A stretch of DNA of 24,031 nucleotides from CAZABP01 sp964483245. Lineage in GTDB: Bacteria > Planctomycetota > UBA1135 > UBA2386. The DNA lies in assembly GCA_964483245.1 (NCBI GenBank), contig CAZABP010000064.1, forward strand, positions 1 to 24,031, in the 5' to 3' direction. Under the pieces are notes generated by a model. It was not told where the DNA came from, did not search any database, and worked only from the letters and a program-made list of their open reading frames with translations. Below, piece by piece: positions 6,080-14,412 of the stretch (its first letter is position 1; each line of letters opens with the position of its first letter). The position numbers and the translations under genes are program-made.

Positions 6080-8674
6080 TCAGCCGCGGAAATACACGGT
6101 GACCTTGGTCACCTTGATGTCCTGCGCGAGGTTCTTGTCGAACAGGATCTGGAAGCGGAACCCGGTGGCGTCGTCCAGTTCGATCGACGGGTCGGAGGCG
6201 AACTGCCCGACGTACTTCCGCCACGGCTTGATCGTCGACGAGTCCGGCTCTCCGTTCGGCGAGACCCGCGCGCCTTGGATGTAGAAGTTGACCGGCCCGT
6301 TCTGCGCCAGCTGGCCCACGGCCGGATCATCGCTGTAGACGACCTTGACGTTGTCGATCAGCGCTTCGACTTCGTAGCGCAGCCAGGAGGGCGGGAAGAA
6401 CTGCCGCGACGCGTACCAACGCGACTGCGCCCCGGCCAGCTTGTCGCTGTCGGAGAGGATGCCGACGTTCTGGTCCGTCGCCGGTGGGACGACGGTGCCG
6501 ATCATGTCCTTGTTCGGCGAGCTCGTGACGAGCTCGAGCCTCGCAAGACCGGCAGAACCATTGCCGCCGTGGGAAGCAACGTTGTAGATCGGCGCCTTGT
6601 CGTCGACGATGCCGCCCAGGCCACCGCGCACCGACAGCGTGCCGAACAGCCCTGGTTGGCTGCCGTCCTGCTGCAGCACGATCGACCCGCCCGAACCGCC
6701 CCCGCCCGGTGCGCTCGGCGGCTGTTGCTTGCCGAACTCCGGACAATCACCGCCATGGCACTCGATCCGTCCTGCAGACGTCATCGCGATGTCGCGGCCG
6801 CTGCGGAGCGCGATCGCGCCACCGCCACCGCTGCCGCCAGCTGCCACCTTCCAGTTCGCCGACGCCGGCTGTGAGAAGTGGGGATCCGAACCGCCGCCGC
6901 CGCCACCGGAACCGCCAAGCAGGAAGAACTCGAGGTTGCGCGTGCCCGGATTGGTCGGCGGCAGTGGGTACTTGGTCTGATCCAGCAGGTTGAATTCCTT
7001 GCCGCCCGCGGTCGGTCCACCGAGCCCGCCGGGCGGACTCGAAGCATTGAACGTCGCACGCCCCTCCGCGCCGGCCGTCAGGAAGCCACCCCCACCGCCG
7101 CCCGATGCGAGTTGTGCCGAGAACACGCCAGCGTAGCCGTGTGGCGTGACGTCGGCGTTGCGCCCGGAGCTCGGTTCCTGCAGCGCACCCTTGCCGCCGG
7201 TGCCCGCCGATTGTCCGACATACGGATGCGATCCAGGGAGGATGACGTCCAAGCCGTTCGCTCCGTTGAACTCCGGCTTGTTCGAGATGCCGTCGCCCTT
7301 GTTGGCACCCCTGCCACCAGCCGCGCCACCGCAGACGCCAAGGCCGCCGGCCTGCCCGGATGGCGACGACGAGGGCCATAGCTGCATCGCGGGCGCGTTG
7401 ATCTGGATCCTGCCGGCGATCTCGACCTTGCCGCGCACGTACAGCCGCAGCGGCTTGTCGCCGATCACGCGGATCGTGCTCCCCTCGGGCAGCTCGAACC
7501 GCGAGTACTGCACCACGCCGTCGGTGATGATCTCGTCCTTGCCCGACAGTGTCCGGATGCCGGGGATCCGGATCGAGCGCGTGTCGATCTGGAACACGCC
7601 CTGCGAAATCACGGTCAGATCGCTCAGGTTGAACTCACCGTGCCGGCCGTCGCCACCGATGCGCCCCGGCACTGCCTGTCCGTTGGCCCAGGTCCCCGAC
7701 GAGTAGTTCTTGTCCATGTTCGTCTCGGACTGGAACGACTCCGTGATCGGCTGCGGCGGCGTGATCGTCTCCTGGCTGATGAACCGGAACGTCTTCACCT
7801 CGGCCGAGTTGCCGGCCAGATCCTTGACCCGCTTGGTGATCTCCACCTCGACGCAGGTCAGGCTCGGGATCGGCACGGTCGGCTGCATCGTGACGACCGA
7901 CGTGAAGCCGCCCGCAGGCAGCGCCCGCACCGACAACGTCGGCACACCGACCAACGTGACCGGTGCCGCGTTCAGATCGCAGCTCCGCTGGCCGCCCTGC
8001 TCACGCGTCTTGCGGATCCGGTACTGCACCGGCGACGTCGCCGCCGTCACGCCACTGAACGCAGAGGCATCCAGCAGCTCGCTGAACGACACGACGATCG
8101 TGACGTTCGGCGGCACGTTGATCGCGCCATCCATCGGTGACTCGATGACCCCGGTCGGCGGCCGGCCGTCGATGTCGATCGGCGGCTTCGTGACCGTCAG
8201 CGAGCAGCTCAGCGTCGAGGCCAGTGGCGTGCCGGAGACCGAGCGGATGCTCTCACTCGCCGTCGGACCAGGCAGGCTCAGCACATACGTCGCGTTGCGC
8301 TTGAACCCGAACGTCGACGATCCACCCTGCAGTGACAGGCTCGGCACGAACCGCACCGTGTTGCCGTCCACGAACGTCTGCCCGACCGGCCGCTCCCCGG
8401 TGGCCGTCTGCAGCACGAACGTCGCACCGTTGACCGACCCGGAATCGACCGCCTGGCTGAACACGAACTCGATCGGCTGGTTCTGTGCGATCTCGCTGAC
8501 CGCACAGCTCGTCAACGAGCAACCGAGATTGCAGCTGATGATCTGGAAACCGGCGCCGAGCGAGCCGCTCGACGAGCCGCCCGAACAGGCCCCCAGCAAT
8601 GCCAGGGACGCCGCCGCGAGCAAGGACAGGGAGGCCGAAGCCGGGGTTCGCAGGGCACGCATCGGGATCGTCAT
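6080..8674 (-). CDS. Lipoprotein P2: paralog of P1 with identical N-terminal half and different glycine-rich centre
   Basis: 864 residues, the same length as P1. Signal peptide MTIPMRALRTPASASL ends in LLGAC (Cys30), then Cys48/Cys52/Cys57 and two SbsA-like Ig segments as in P1. Residues 4-423 are the same as P1, as is the DNA. From 424 to about 708 the glycine-rich part aligns without obvious gaps but is extensively substituted. For example PHGYAGVFSAQLASGGGGGG stands where P1 has YTGWQGFASPQLASGGGGGG. Framework blocks (FNLLDQTKYPLPP, NLEFFLLGGSGGGGGGSD, GGGGSGGSIVLQQDG) persist. The last 156 residues are nearly the same as P1 but the DNA there has many synonymous changes, showing purifying selection rather than recent copying. 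The gene begins 43 nt after P3, through a small overlapping reading frame. Presumed surface lipoprotein; function unknown. Confidence 0.85.
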   Translation of the reverse strand: MTIPMRALRTPASASLSLLAAASLALLGACSGGSSSGSLGAGFQIISCNLGCSLTSCAVSEIAQNQPIEFVFSQAVDSGSVNGATFVLQTATGERPVGQTFVDGNTVRFVPSLSLQGGSSTFGFKRNATYVLSLPGPTASESIRSVSGTPLASTLSCSLTVTKPPIDIDGRPPTGVIESPMDGAINVPPNVTIVVSFSELLDASAFSGVTAATSPVQYRIRKTREQGGQRSCDLNAAPVTLVGVPTLSVRALPAGGFTSVVTMQPTVPIPSLTCVEVEITKRVKDLAGNSAEVKTFRFISQETITPPQPITESFQSETNMDKNYSSGTWANGQAVPGRIGGDGRHGEFNLSDLTVISQGVFQIDTRSIRIPGIRTLSGKDEIITDGVVQYSRFELPEGSTIRVIGDKPLRLYVRGKVEIAGRIQINAPAMQLWPSSSPSGQAGGLGVCGGAAGGRGANKGDGISNKPEFNGANGLDVILPGSHPYVGQSAGTGGKGALQEPSSGRNADVTPHGYAGVFSAQLASGGGGGGFLTAGAEGRATFNASSPPGGLGGPTAGGKEFNLLDQTKYPLPPTNPGTRNLEFFLLGGSGGGGGGSDPHFSQPASANWKVAAGGSGGGGAIALRSGRDIAMTSAGRIECHGGDCPEFGKQQPPSAPGGGGSGGSIVLQQDGSQPGLFGTLSVRGGLGGIVDDKAPIYNVASHGGNGSAGLARLELVTSSPNKDMIGTVVPPATDQNVGILSDSDKLAGAQSRWYASRQFFPPSWLRYEVEALIDNVKVVYSDDPAVGQLAQNGPVNFYIQGARVSPNGEPDSSTIKPWRKYVGQFASDPSIELDDATGFRFQILFDKNLAQDIKVTKVTVYFRG
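7406..8665 (-). repeat. 1260-bp identity tract shared with 3538-4797 (P2 copy)
   Basis: Partner of the tract at 3538-4797. It starts one base inside the codon that encodes Gln424 here and Glu in P1, and ends within codon 4, just inside the start of the gene. The non-coding leader beyond it is different in the two genes. Confidence 0.88.
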
Positions 8675-8718
8675 CGGGTCAGGGTTCGTGAGGGCCGGAG
8701 CATCGAGGCGTCACGCAT
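8671..8718 (-). other. 15-codon reading frame bridging P3 stop and P2 start (possible coupling mini-ORF)
   Basis: The ATG overlaps the P3 stop codon (TGATG) and the stop overlaps the P2 start (ATGA), so a ribosome finishing P3 could read MRDASMLRPSRTLTR and arrive at P2. The P4-P3 junction has the same arrangement in frame. No Shine-Dalgarno is evident. It may be a translational-coupling device or an accident of a duplicated spacer. Confidence 0.3.
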
Positions 8719-11297
8719 CAGGTCCGGTAGACCAACTTGACGTGGTTGATCTTGATCTTGCTGGCGACCGAGCGGTCGTACAGCAGCAGGAAGCGGAATG
8801 AGATCCTGCCGTCGCTGTGCAGGCTCAGCTCGCTCGTCGTGAAACTGCCGACGTAGCGCCGCCAGCCGCCGATCTCGTTCGGCTTCGGCTGGCCGTTCTC
8901 GTCCAGGTTGGCACCCTGGACCAGGAACTGGACTGCCTCGCCCTCGGCGGCCAGGCGACCCTTGGACGGGTCGTCGCTGAACACGATCGGCACGTCGTTG
9001 ATCTCGGCCTGGATCTCGTAGCGGACCCACTCCGGCGGGAACACGACGTTCGTCGAATACCAGCGCGAGCGCTGGCCGGTCATCCGATCGCGCTCGGTAG
9101 CAGCGAGGGCGGCGACCATCTTCGGCACCGCCGGCGGCATCGTCGTGCCGATCAGCGACTTGTCCGGCGTGCCCGTGACTTCGAGGCGCAACAGGCCATC
9201 CGCGCCCTTGCCGCCAACGGTCTCCATGTTGGCGCCGGAGTAGAAGTGGCTGCCCCCGGTGCCACCGCGCGCATCGAGCAGACCGTTGAGGATCGGCGTA
9301 CCGCCGACCTGCAGCAGGATCGACCCACCGCTGCCCGCGCCTCCCGGACCGGGGAAGGAGATGGAGTTCTGGTTTGCGAATCCTGAGCCCCCGCGGACCA
9401 GGATCTCGGAACCGCTGCCAGCGCTCATGTTCCAGCCGACGCGCAACGCAATCGCGCCACCACCGCCCGCACCGCCCGCCGCGCTCTTCCAGATCGGACT
9501 CGGCGTCTGCGAGAAGAACGGATGCCCGCCGCCCCCACCACCACCAGAGCCGCCGATCAGGAAGTGCTCGAGGCTGGACTTCCCGGGCGGAATGGGATTC
9601 GTGCCCGTGTCCAGGATGTCGACGAAGGCCGTGCCGCCAGGTCCGTCCGGCCCGAGATCCTGGGTACGGTTGTCGTAGGTCCTGAGCGCCTTGCCGTTCG
9701 CGCCAGCGGACAGGAATCCGCCACCACCGCCGCCCGCAGCGATCTGCACGCAGAAGTAGTTGATCCAGCCGTACGTCACGTCTTTGTTCAGACCGGAGCT
9801 CGGAAACAGCGGCGCACCCCGTCCGCCAGTGCCGGCGGCATGCGCTGCATACCCGTGGCCTGCCGGCAGCACGATGTCTTGCCCGGGTGAGCCGCTGAAG
9901 CGCGGATCCGAGCCGAGACCGGTCGCCTGGTCCGCGCCCTTGCCGCCGCGCCCACCGCCTGGCGCCGCATTGCCCGCGGCCTGACCGACCGGCAACCTGC
10001 TGTCGTGCTCAGGCACGTTCGGGGCGGACAGCTCCAGCTTGCCCTGCAGATCCACGAATCCGCGCACGAAGATCTGCGGCGGACGTGATCCGACGAATCG
10101 GATCGTGACGCCGCGCGGCAGCGCGAACGACGAGAAGCGGAACACGCCGTCCTTGATCCTCTCCGCCTTGCCACTCAGCGTGGAACTGGCAGGGATCGTC
10201 TGATCGTCGGTGCGCCACTCATAGAGCTGATCCTTCTGGATCTCGAGGCCGTGGCGGTAGTCGAAGTCACCGTGCAGGCCATCGCCACCGAGCAGCGCCG
10301 GGCCGGCCGCGCCATCCTTCCAGTCCCCGCCGGACGACGTGCGGTCGAGCTGCAGGTCGTTGTTGAACGACTCCTCGATCGTGCGCTCTTCGAGCTGCGA
10401 GGGCTCGGTCACGAACAGGAACGTCTGCGGCTCGGCCGGGGTGCCGGCGAGATCCTTGATGCGGCTCGTCACTTCGACAGCGACGCAGATGTTGCCCGGC
10501 AGCTCGACCGGGTTCAGGAACCGGCAGATCGTCCTGCTCGAGGCTTCGTCATGGACGACGCGCCAGCTCCCGATGATCTGCGTGCGCTGTGCCAGCGGAT
10601 CGCAGACGTATTTCCCGTTCTCGAGGCGCGTGCGGCTCAGCAGGACGCGCACCGGCTGTTCGGAGGCCGGAGCGCTGAACGGGAGCTCGTCCACGAGCTC
10701 GCTGAACTCGACGATGATGTCGGTCGTGCGCTTGACGTTGGCCGAGACCGTCGGTGCCGTCAGCGTGCCGCGCGGCGGATTGCCGTCCAGGTCGACGACC
10801 TTCTTGGTCACGCGCAGCGTGCACACCAGGTCCGCGCCGAGCGCGTCGCCCGACGTCGAGCGCAGGGCTTCGGCGACGTTGCCGGCGCGCAGCGTCATCG
10901 TGTAGGTCTGGTTGGTCTGGAAGCCGAAGAACGTGGCGCCGCCGCTGATCAGCACCTGCGGCGAGAACGTCACGATGTTGCGGTTGACCAGGTAGATCCC
11001 GACCGGCTCGGCGCCTGACGCCGTGCGGAACGAGATCGTCGACGAGTTGACCGTCGACGGATCCACCTCCTGCGAGAAGGTCAGGATGATCGGCTGGTTC
11101 GGCGCGATCTCCGAGATGCTGCAGGCGTTCTGCGTGCAACCGAGACTGCAGGAGTCGAGCTGGAAGACCTTGGAACCGAAGCCGCCGCTCGAGCCGCCGC
11201 CGCCGGAACAGGCCCCCAGCAATGCCAGGGACGCCGCCGCGAGCAGGGACAGGGAGGCCGAGGACGGGGTTCGCAGGGCACGCATCGGGATCGTCAT
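8718..11297 (-). CDS. Lipoprotein P3: P4-type body with P1/P2-type signal peptide
   Basis: 859 residues. The signal peptide (MTIPMRALRTPSSASL to LLGAC, Cys30) is almost that of P2, both in protein and DNA. From Ser31 onward the protein is of the P4 type: Cys50/Cys54/Cys59, Ig-like segments at about 60-165 (NQPIILTFSQEVDPSTV) and 180-320 (EFSELVDELPF to IKDLAGTPAEPQTFLF), a glycine-rich centre (383-700) and a conserved end (701-859, QSRWYSTNVVFPPEWVRYE). Residues 31-381 match P4 with no DNA difference found; the centre differs at many positions. A single Cys in the centre (NYFCVQIAAGGGGGG) replaces Ser of P4. The gene begins 46 nt after P4 and is likely in one operon with P4 and P2. Predicted exported lipoprotein of unknown function; a chimeric origin is an inference from the sharp junction at the lipobox. 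Confidence 0.85.
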   Translation of the reverse strand: MTIPMRALRTPSSASLSLLAAASLALLGACSGGGGSSGGFGSKVFQLDSCSLGCTQNACSISEIAPNQPIILTFSQEVDPSTVNSSTISFRTASGAEPVGIYLVNRNIVTFSPQVLISGGATFFGFQTNQTYTMTLRAGNVAEALRSTSGDALGADLVCTLRVTKKVVDLDGNPPRGTLTAPTVSANVKRTTDIIVEFSELVDELPFSAPASEQPVRVLLSRTRLENGKYVCDPLAQRTQIIGSWRVVHDEASSRTICRFLNPVELPGNICVAVEVTSRIKDLAGTPAEPQTFLFVTEPSQLEERTIEESFNNDLQLDRTSSGGDWKDGAAGPALLGGDGLHGDFDYRHGLEIQKDQLYEWRTDDQTIPASSTLSGKAERIKDGVFRFSSFALPRGVTIRFVGSRPPQIFVRGFVDLQGKLELSAPNVPEHDSRLPVGQAAGNAAPGGGRGGKGADQATGLGSDPRFSGSPGQDIVLPAGHGYAAHAAGTGGRGAPLFPSSGLNKDVTYGWINYFCVQIAAGGGGGGFLSAGANGKALRTYDNRTQDLGPDGPGGTAFVDILDTGTNPIPPGKSSLEHFLIGGSGGGGGGGHPFFSQTPSPIWKSAAGGAGGGGAIALRVGWNMSAGSGSEILVRGGSGFANQNSISFPGPGGAGSGGSILLQVGGTPILNGLLDARGGTGGSHFYSGANMETVGGKGADGLLRLEVTGTPDKSLIGTTMPPAVPKMVAALAATERDRMTGQRSRWYSTNVVFPPEWVRYEIQAEINDVPIVFSDDPSKGRLAAEGEAVQFLVQGANLDENGQPKPNEIGGWRRYVGSFTTSELSLHSDGRISFRFLLLYDRSVASKIKINHVKLVYRT
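10154..11207 (-). repeat. 1054-bp identity tract shared with 12789-13842 (P3 copy)
   Basis: With an offset of 2635 bases this segment matches P4 without any difference I could find. It begins at the codon after the lipobox Cys and ends in codon 382 (Lys in P3, Thr in P4). Scattered mismatches start immediately on the far side; on the signal-peptide side the sequences are unrelated. Confidence 0.88.
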
Positions 11298-11347
11298 CGG
11301 GTCAGGTTCAGGCAGGAGCGCGGGAGCGTCGAGGCGTCACGCATCAT
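11294..11347 (-). other. 17-codon reading frame bridging P4 stop and P3 start (possible coupling mini-ORF)
   Basis: It reads MMRDASTLPRSCLNLTR, starts within the last codons of P4 and stops in the ATGA that holds the P3 start. It keeps the frame seen at 8671-8718 although the spacer is 3 nt longer and differs in sequence. Confidence 0.3.
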
Positions 11348-13926
11348 GTCCGGTAGACCACCTTGACGTGGTTGATCTTGATCTTGCTGGCGACCGTGCG
11401 GTCGTACAGCAGCAGGAAGCGGAACGAGATCCTGCCGTCGCTGTGCAGGCTGAGCTCGCTGGTCGTGAAGCTGCCCACGTAGCGCCGCCAGCCGCCGATC
11501 TCGTTCGGCTTCGGCTGGCCGGTCTCGTCCAGGTTGGCACCCTGGACCAGGAACTGGACTGCCTCGCCCTCGGCGGCCAGGCGACCCTTGGACGGGTCGT
11601 CGCTGAACACGATCGGCACGTCGTTGATCTCGGCCTGGATCTCGTAGCGGACCCACTCCGGCGGGAACACGACGTTCGTCGAATACCAGCGCGAGCGCTG
11701 GCCGGTCATCCGATCGCGCTCGGTCGCAGCGAGGGCGGCGACCATCTTCGGCACCGCCGCCGGCATCGTCGTACCGATCAAGGACTTGTCGGGCGTGCCG
11801 GTGACTTCCAGCCGGAGCAGGCCGTGGCTGCCGTTGCCGCCGCGCGTCTCCAGGTCGTAGGACGCGTAGGTCAGGCTGCCGCCGGTGCCGCCGCGCGCAT
11901 CGAGCAGGCCGTTGAGGATCGGCGTCCCGCCGACCTGCAACAGGATCGAGCCGCCGCTGCCGGCGCCGCCCGGGCCCGGGAGCTTCGTGAGGCTCTCGCT
12001 CGCGAAGCCGGAGCCGCCGCGCACCCCGATCTCGGAACCGGTGCCGGCTGCGAGATTCCAGCCGACGCGCGCGGCGATCGCACCACCCCCGCCCGTGCCA
12101 CCGCTGCTGCTCCGCCAGGTCGGGTTCGGCGGCGTCGACTTGAACGAGAAGTACGGGTGCCCGCCACCACCACCGCCACCGGAGCCGCCGACCAGGAAGT
12201 GCTCGAGGCTCGACTTCCCGGGCGGGATCGGATTCGTCACCGTGTCGAGGAGATCGACGAATGCCTTGCCACCAGGGCCGTCCGGCCCGAGGTCCTGCGT
12301 GCGGTTCTGGTAGGTCTTGACTGCTTTGCCATCCGTGCCGGCAGCCAGGAAGCCACCACCGCCGCCGCCGGCCGAGATCTGCACAGAGAAGAAGTCGGAC
12401 CAGCCGTACGTCACGTCCGCGTTCAGGCCGGAGGTCGGGAACATCGGAGAGCCTTTGCCGCCGGTGCCGACGGCCTGGGCGGCGTAGCCATGACCAGCCG
12501 GCAGCGCGAGGTCCTGCCCGGGAGAGCCGCTGAAGCGCGGATCCGCGCCGAAGCCGCTCGGCTTGTCCCCGCCCTTGCCACCACGGGCTCCGCCGGGCGC
12601 TGCATTACCCGCGGCCTGGCCGCTCGGCAGCGCACCATCGTGCTCCGGCAGGTTCGCCGCCGACAGATCGAGCTTGCCTTGCAGGTCCATGAATCCGCGC
12701 ACGAAGATCTGCGGCGGACGTGACCCGACGAATCGGATCGTGACGCCGCGTGGCAGCGTGAACGACGAGAAGCGGAACACGCCGTCGGTGATCCTCTCCG
12801 CCTTGCCACTCAGCGTGGAACTGGCAGGGATCGTCTGATCGTCGGTGCGCCACTCATAGAGCTGATCCTTCTGGATCTCGAGGCCGTGGCGGTAGTCGAA
12901 GTCACCGTGCAGGCCATCGCCACCGAGCAGCGCCGGGCCGGCCGCGCCATCCTTCCAGTCCCCGCCGGACGACGTGCGGTCGAGCTGCAGGTCGTTGTTG
13001 AACGACTCCTCGATCGTGCGCTCTTCGAGCTGCGAGGGCTCGGTCACGAACAGGAACGTCTGCGGCTCGGCCGGGGTGCCGGCGAGATCCTTGATGCGGC
13101 TCGTCACTTCGACAGCGACGCAGATGTTGCCCGGCAGCTCGACCGGGTTCAGGAACCGGCAGATCGTCCTGCTCGAGGCTTCGTCATGGACGACGCGCCA
13201 GCTCCCGATGATCTGCGTGCGCTGTGCCAGCGGATCGCAGACGTATTTCCCGTTCTCGAGGCGCGTGCGGCTCAGCAGGACGCGCACCGGCTGTTCGGAG
13301 GCCGGAGCGCTGAACGGGAGCTCGTCCACGAGCTCGCTGAACTCGACGATGATGTCGGTCGTGCGCTTGACGTTGGCCGAGACCGTCGGTGCCGTCAGCG
13401 TGCCGCGCGGCGGATTGCCGTCCAGGTCGACGACCTTCTTGGTCACGCGCAGCGTGCACACCAGGTCCGCGCCGAGCGCGTCGCCCGACGTCGAGCGCAG
13501 GGCTTCGGCGACGTTGCCGGCGCGCAGCGTCATCGTGTAGGTCTGGTTGGTCTGGAAGCCGAAGAACGTGGCGCCGCCGCTGATCAGCACCTGCGGCGAG
13601 AACGTCACGATGTTGCGGTTGACCAGGTAGATCCCGACCGGCTCGGCGCCTGACGCCGTGCGGAACGAGATCGTCGACGAGTTGACCGTCGACGGATCCA
13701 CCTCCTGCGAGAAGGTCAGGATGATCGGCTGGTTCGGCGCGATCTCCGAGATGCTGCAGGCGTTCTGCGTGCAACCGAGACTGCAGGAGTCGAGCTGGAA
13801 GACCTTGGAACCGAAGCCGCCGCTCGAGCCGCCGCCGCCGGAGCAGCCGGCGAGCGCCACCAGGAGTGCGAACGGCAGGAAGGCCAGCGGACGGACCCGG
13901 GCGTGCGCGTTCTTGGATTGGGTCAT
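11344..13926 (-). CDS. Lipoprotein P4: Ig-like, glycine-rich paralog with its own signal peptide
   Basis: 860 residues from the ATG at 13926; the preceding TTG codon could also start the frame. The signal peptide MTQSKNAHARVRPLAF to LVALAGC has a textbook lipobox (LAGC, Cys28) and is unrelated to those of P1-P3. Then come GGGGSSGG, Cys48/Cys52/Cys57 and two SbsA-like Ig segments. The glycine-rich centre (about residues 381-701) contains GGSGGGGGGGHPYF, GGTGGGGAIAARVGW and GPGGAGSGGSILLQVGG. A C-terminal domain like that of P3 ends VVYRT. It is the promoter-proximal member of the P4-P3-P2 array. The leader region contains TAGACT (14032-14027), which could be a -10 element but lacks a recognisable -35. 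Predicted outer-membrane or surface lipoprotein; role unknown. Adhesin or cell-envelope structural protein are possibilities without direct evidence. Confidence 0.85.
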   Translation of the reverse strand: MTQSKNAHARVRPLAFLPFALLVALAGCSGGGGSSGGFGSKVFQLDSCSLGCTQNACSISEIAPNQPIILTFSQEVDPSTVNSSTISFRTASGAEPVGIYLVNRNIVTFSPQVLISGGATFFGFQTNQTYTMTLRAGNVAEALRSTSGDALGADLVCTLRVTKKVVDLDGNPPRGTLTAPTVSANVKRTTDIIVEFSELVDELPFSAPASEQPVRVLLSRTRLENGKYVCDPLAQRTQIIGSWRVVHDEASSRTICRFLNPVELPGNICVAVEVTSRIKDLAGTPAEPQTFLFVTEPSQLEERTIEESFNNDLQLDRTSSGGDWKDGAAGPALLGGDGLHGDFDYRHGLEIQKDQLYEWRTDDQTIPASSTLSGKAERITDGVFRFSSFTLPRGVTIRFVGSRPPQIFVRGFMDLQGKLDLSAANLPEHDGALPSGQAAGNAAPGGARGGKGGDKPSGFGADPRFSGSPGQDLALPAGHGYAAQAVGTGGKGSPMFPTSGLNADVTYGWSDFFSVQISAGGGGGGFLAAGTDGKAVKTYQNRTQDLGPDGPGGKAFVDLLDTVTNPIPPGKSSLEHFLVGGSGGGGGGGHPYFSFKSTPPNPTWRSSSGGTGGGGAIAARVGWNLAAGTGSEIGVRGGSGFASESLTKLPGPGGAGSGGSILLQVGGTPILNGLLDARGGTGGSLTYASYDLETRGGNGSHGLLRLEVTGTPDKSLIGTTMPAAVPKMVAALAATERDRMTGQRSRWYSTNVVFPPEWVRYEIQAEINDVPIVFSDDPSKGRLAAEGEAVQFLVQGANLDETGQPKPNEIGGWRRYVGSFTTSELSLHSDGRISFRFLLLYDRTVASKIKINHVKVVYRT
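12789..13842 (-). repeat. 1054-bp identity tract shared with 10154-11207 (P4 copy)
   Basis: Partner of the tract at 10154-11207. It stops one base into the boundary between the lipobox Cys codon (TGC here, TGT in P3) and the following Ser. Confidence 0.88.
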
Positions 13927-14200
13927 CAAGGGTGGCGTGTCGGAACCGGAGCGGGGATGCCGGAGACAGACCCCGGCAGCGACTCGTGGGAGAGGCGATG
14001 CTGGTCGGGGCAGGGAGAGCCGGCGAAGTCTAGACCAAGATCCGTACCGACGCCCGCGCCGGGCCCTCGTCCGGGCGGAGTTCCGCGTTCCAAGGCGCTG
14101 TGGGGAATGGGGATAGGACGGGTGGGCGGGGACACCGGCGCGGCCGGCTGGGTTGTGCGGAATGACTCAGGGGGGGTTCGGCCCCGCTCGTTGGAGCGGG

Positions 14201-14332
14201 ATTGGGTTCGGGATGGGGTTCGGACGGTATCGGGTTCGGACGGGATCGGGTTCGGGTTGGGGTTCGGGCGGGATCGGGTTCGGATTCGGGATCGGGATCG
14301 GGATCGGGTTCGGGATCGGGATCGGGTTCGGG
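14201..14332 (+). repeat. GGG(A/T)TC hexamer tandem array with G-quadruplex potential
   Basis: Eight perfect units of (A/T)TCGGG run from 14285 to 14332 (order T-A-A-A-T-A-A-T). Upstream to 14201 are degenerate units broken by CGGG insertions. Runs of three G separated by exactly three bases recur many times, which fits the canonical four-tract G-quadruplex rule. The G-rich strand is the sense strand of the gene at 14413. Confidence 0.9.
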
Positions 14333-14374
14333 CGATCGCGCGCGGGCCGGTTCCTTCGGTCGCGGCGCGGTCGT

Positions 14375-14404
14375 GTGACGGGGCGGTGGCGGCGTTGCTA
14401 CTTT
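14375..14404 (+). promoter_or_regulatory. Candidate promoter for the helical-repeat protein gene
   Basis: GTGACG (14375-14380), an 18-nt spacer and TACTTT (14399-14404). The ATG follows only 8 nt after the -10, so transcripts would be leaderless or nearly so. There is no Shine-Dalgarno sequence before the ATG, consistent with this. The hexamers are weak matches. Confidence 0.3.
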
Positions 14405-14412
14405 GCGCCGAC

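Larger units (their letters stand above)
13927..14412. other. Divergent intergenic region without a convincing gene
   Basis: This stretch separates P4 (leftward) from the helical-repeat protein gene (rightward). An open plus-strand frame runs through it but would encode low-complexity Gly/Arg-rich residues across a DNA repeat, so I do not call it coding. It contains a possible -10 for P4 (TAGACT on the minus strand, 14032-14027), a GGG(A/T)TC array at 14201-14332 and a candidate promoter for the rightward gene at 14375-14404. I see no tRNA or other RNA gene. Confidence 0.6.

Noticed and set aside
11023..12723. 566-codon plus-strand open frame across P3 and P4
   Set aside because: It runs antisense through parts of two genes and their spacer, and has a low-complexity Arg/Ala/Glu composition.
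2212..13926. Diversity-generating retroelement or transposon behind the paralog variation
   Set aside because: No reverse transcriptase, template repeat, transposase or terminal inverted repeats are visible. Differences in the centre are not limited to adenine positions as far as I can see.
14027..14032. TAGACT as promoter -10 of P4
   Set aside because: No acceptable -35 at 15-19 nt spacing, unlike the two TTGAG/TAGAGT promoters, so not listed as a feature.
14201..14332. CRISPR array
   Set aside because: The units are 6 bp and contiguous, without spacers of 25-40 bp; no cas genes are nearby.
13903..14412. N-terminal extension of the helical-repeat protein (170 codons)
   Set aside because: It would translate the hexamer array into low-complexity repeats and overlap the start of P4; the ATG at 14413 precedes a clean membrane anchor.
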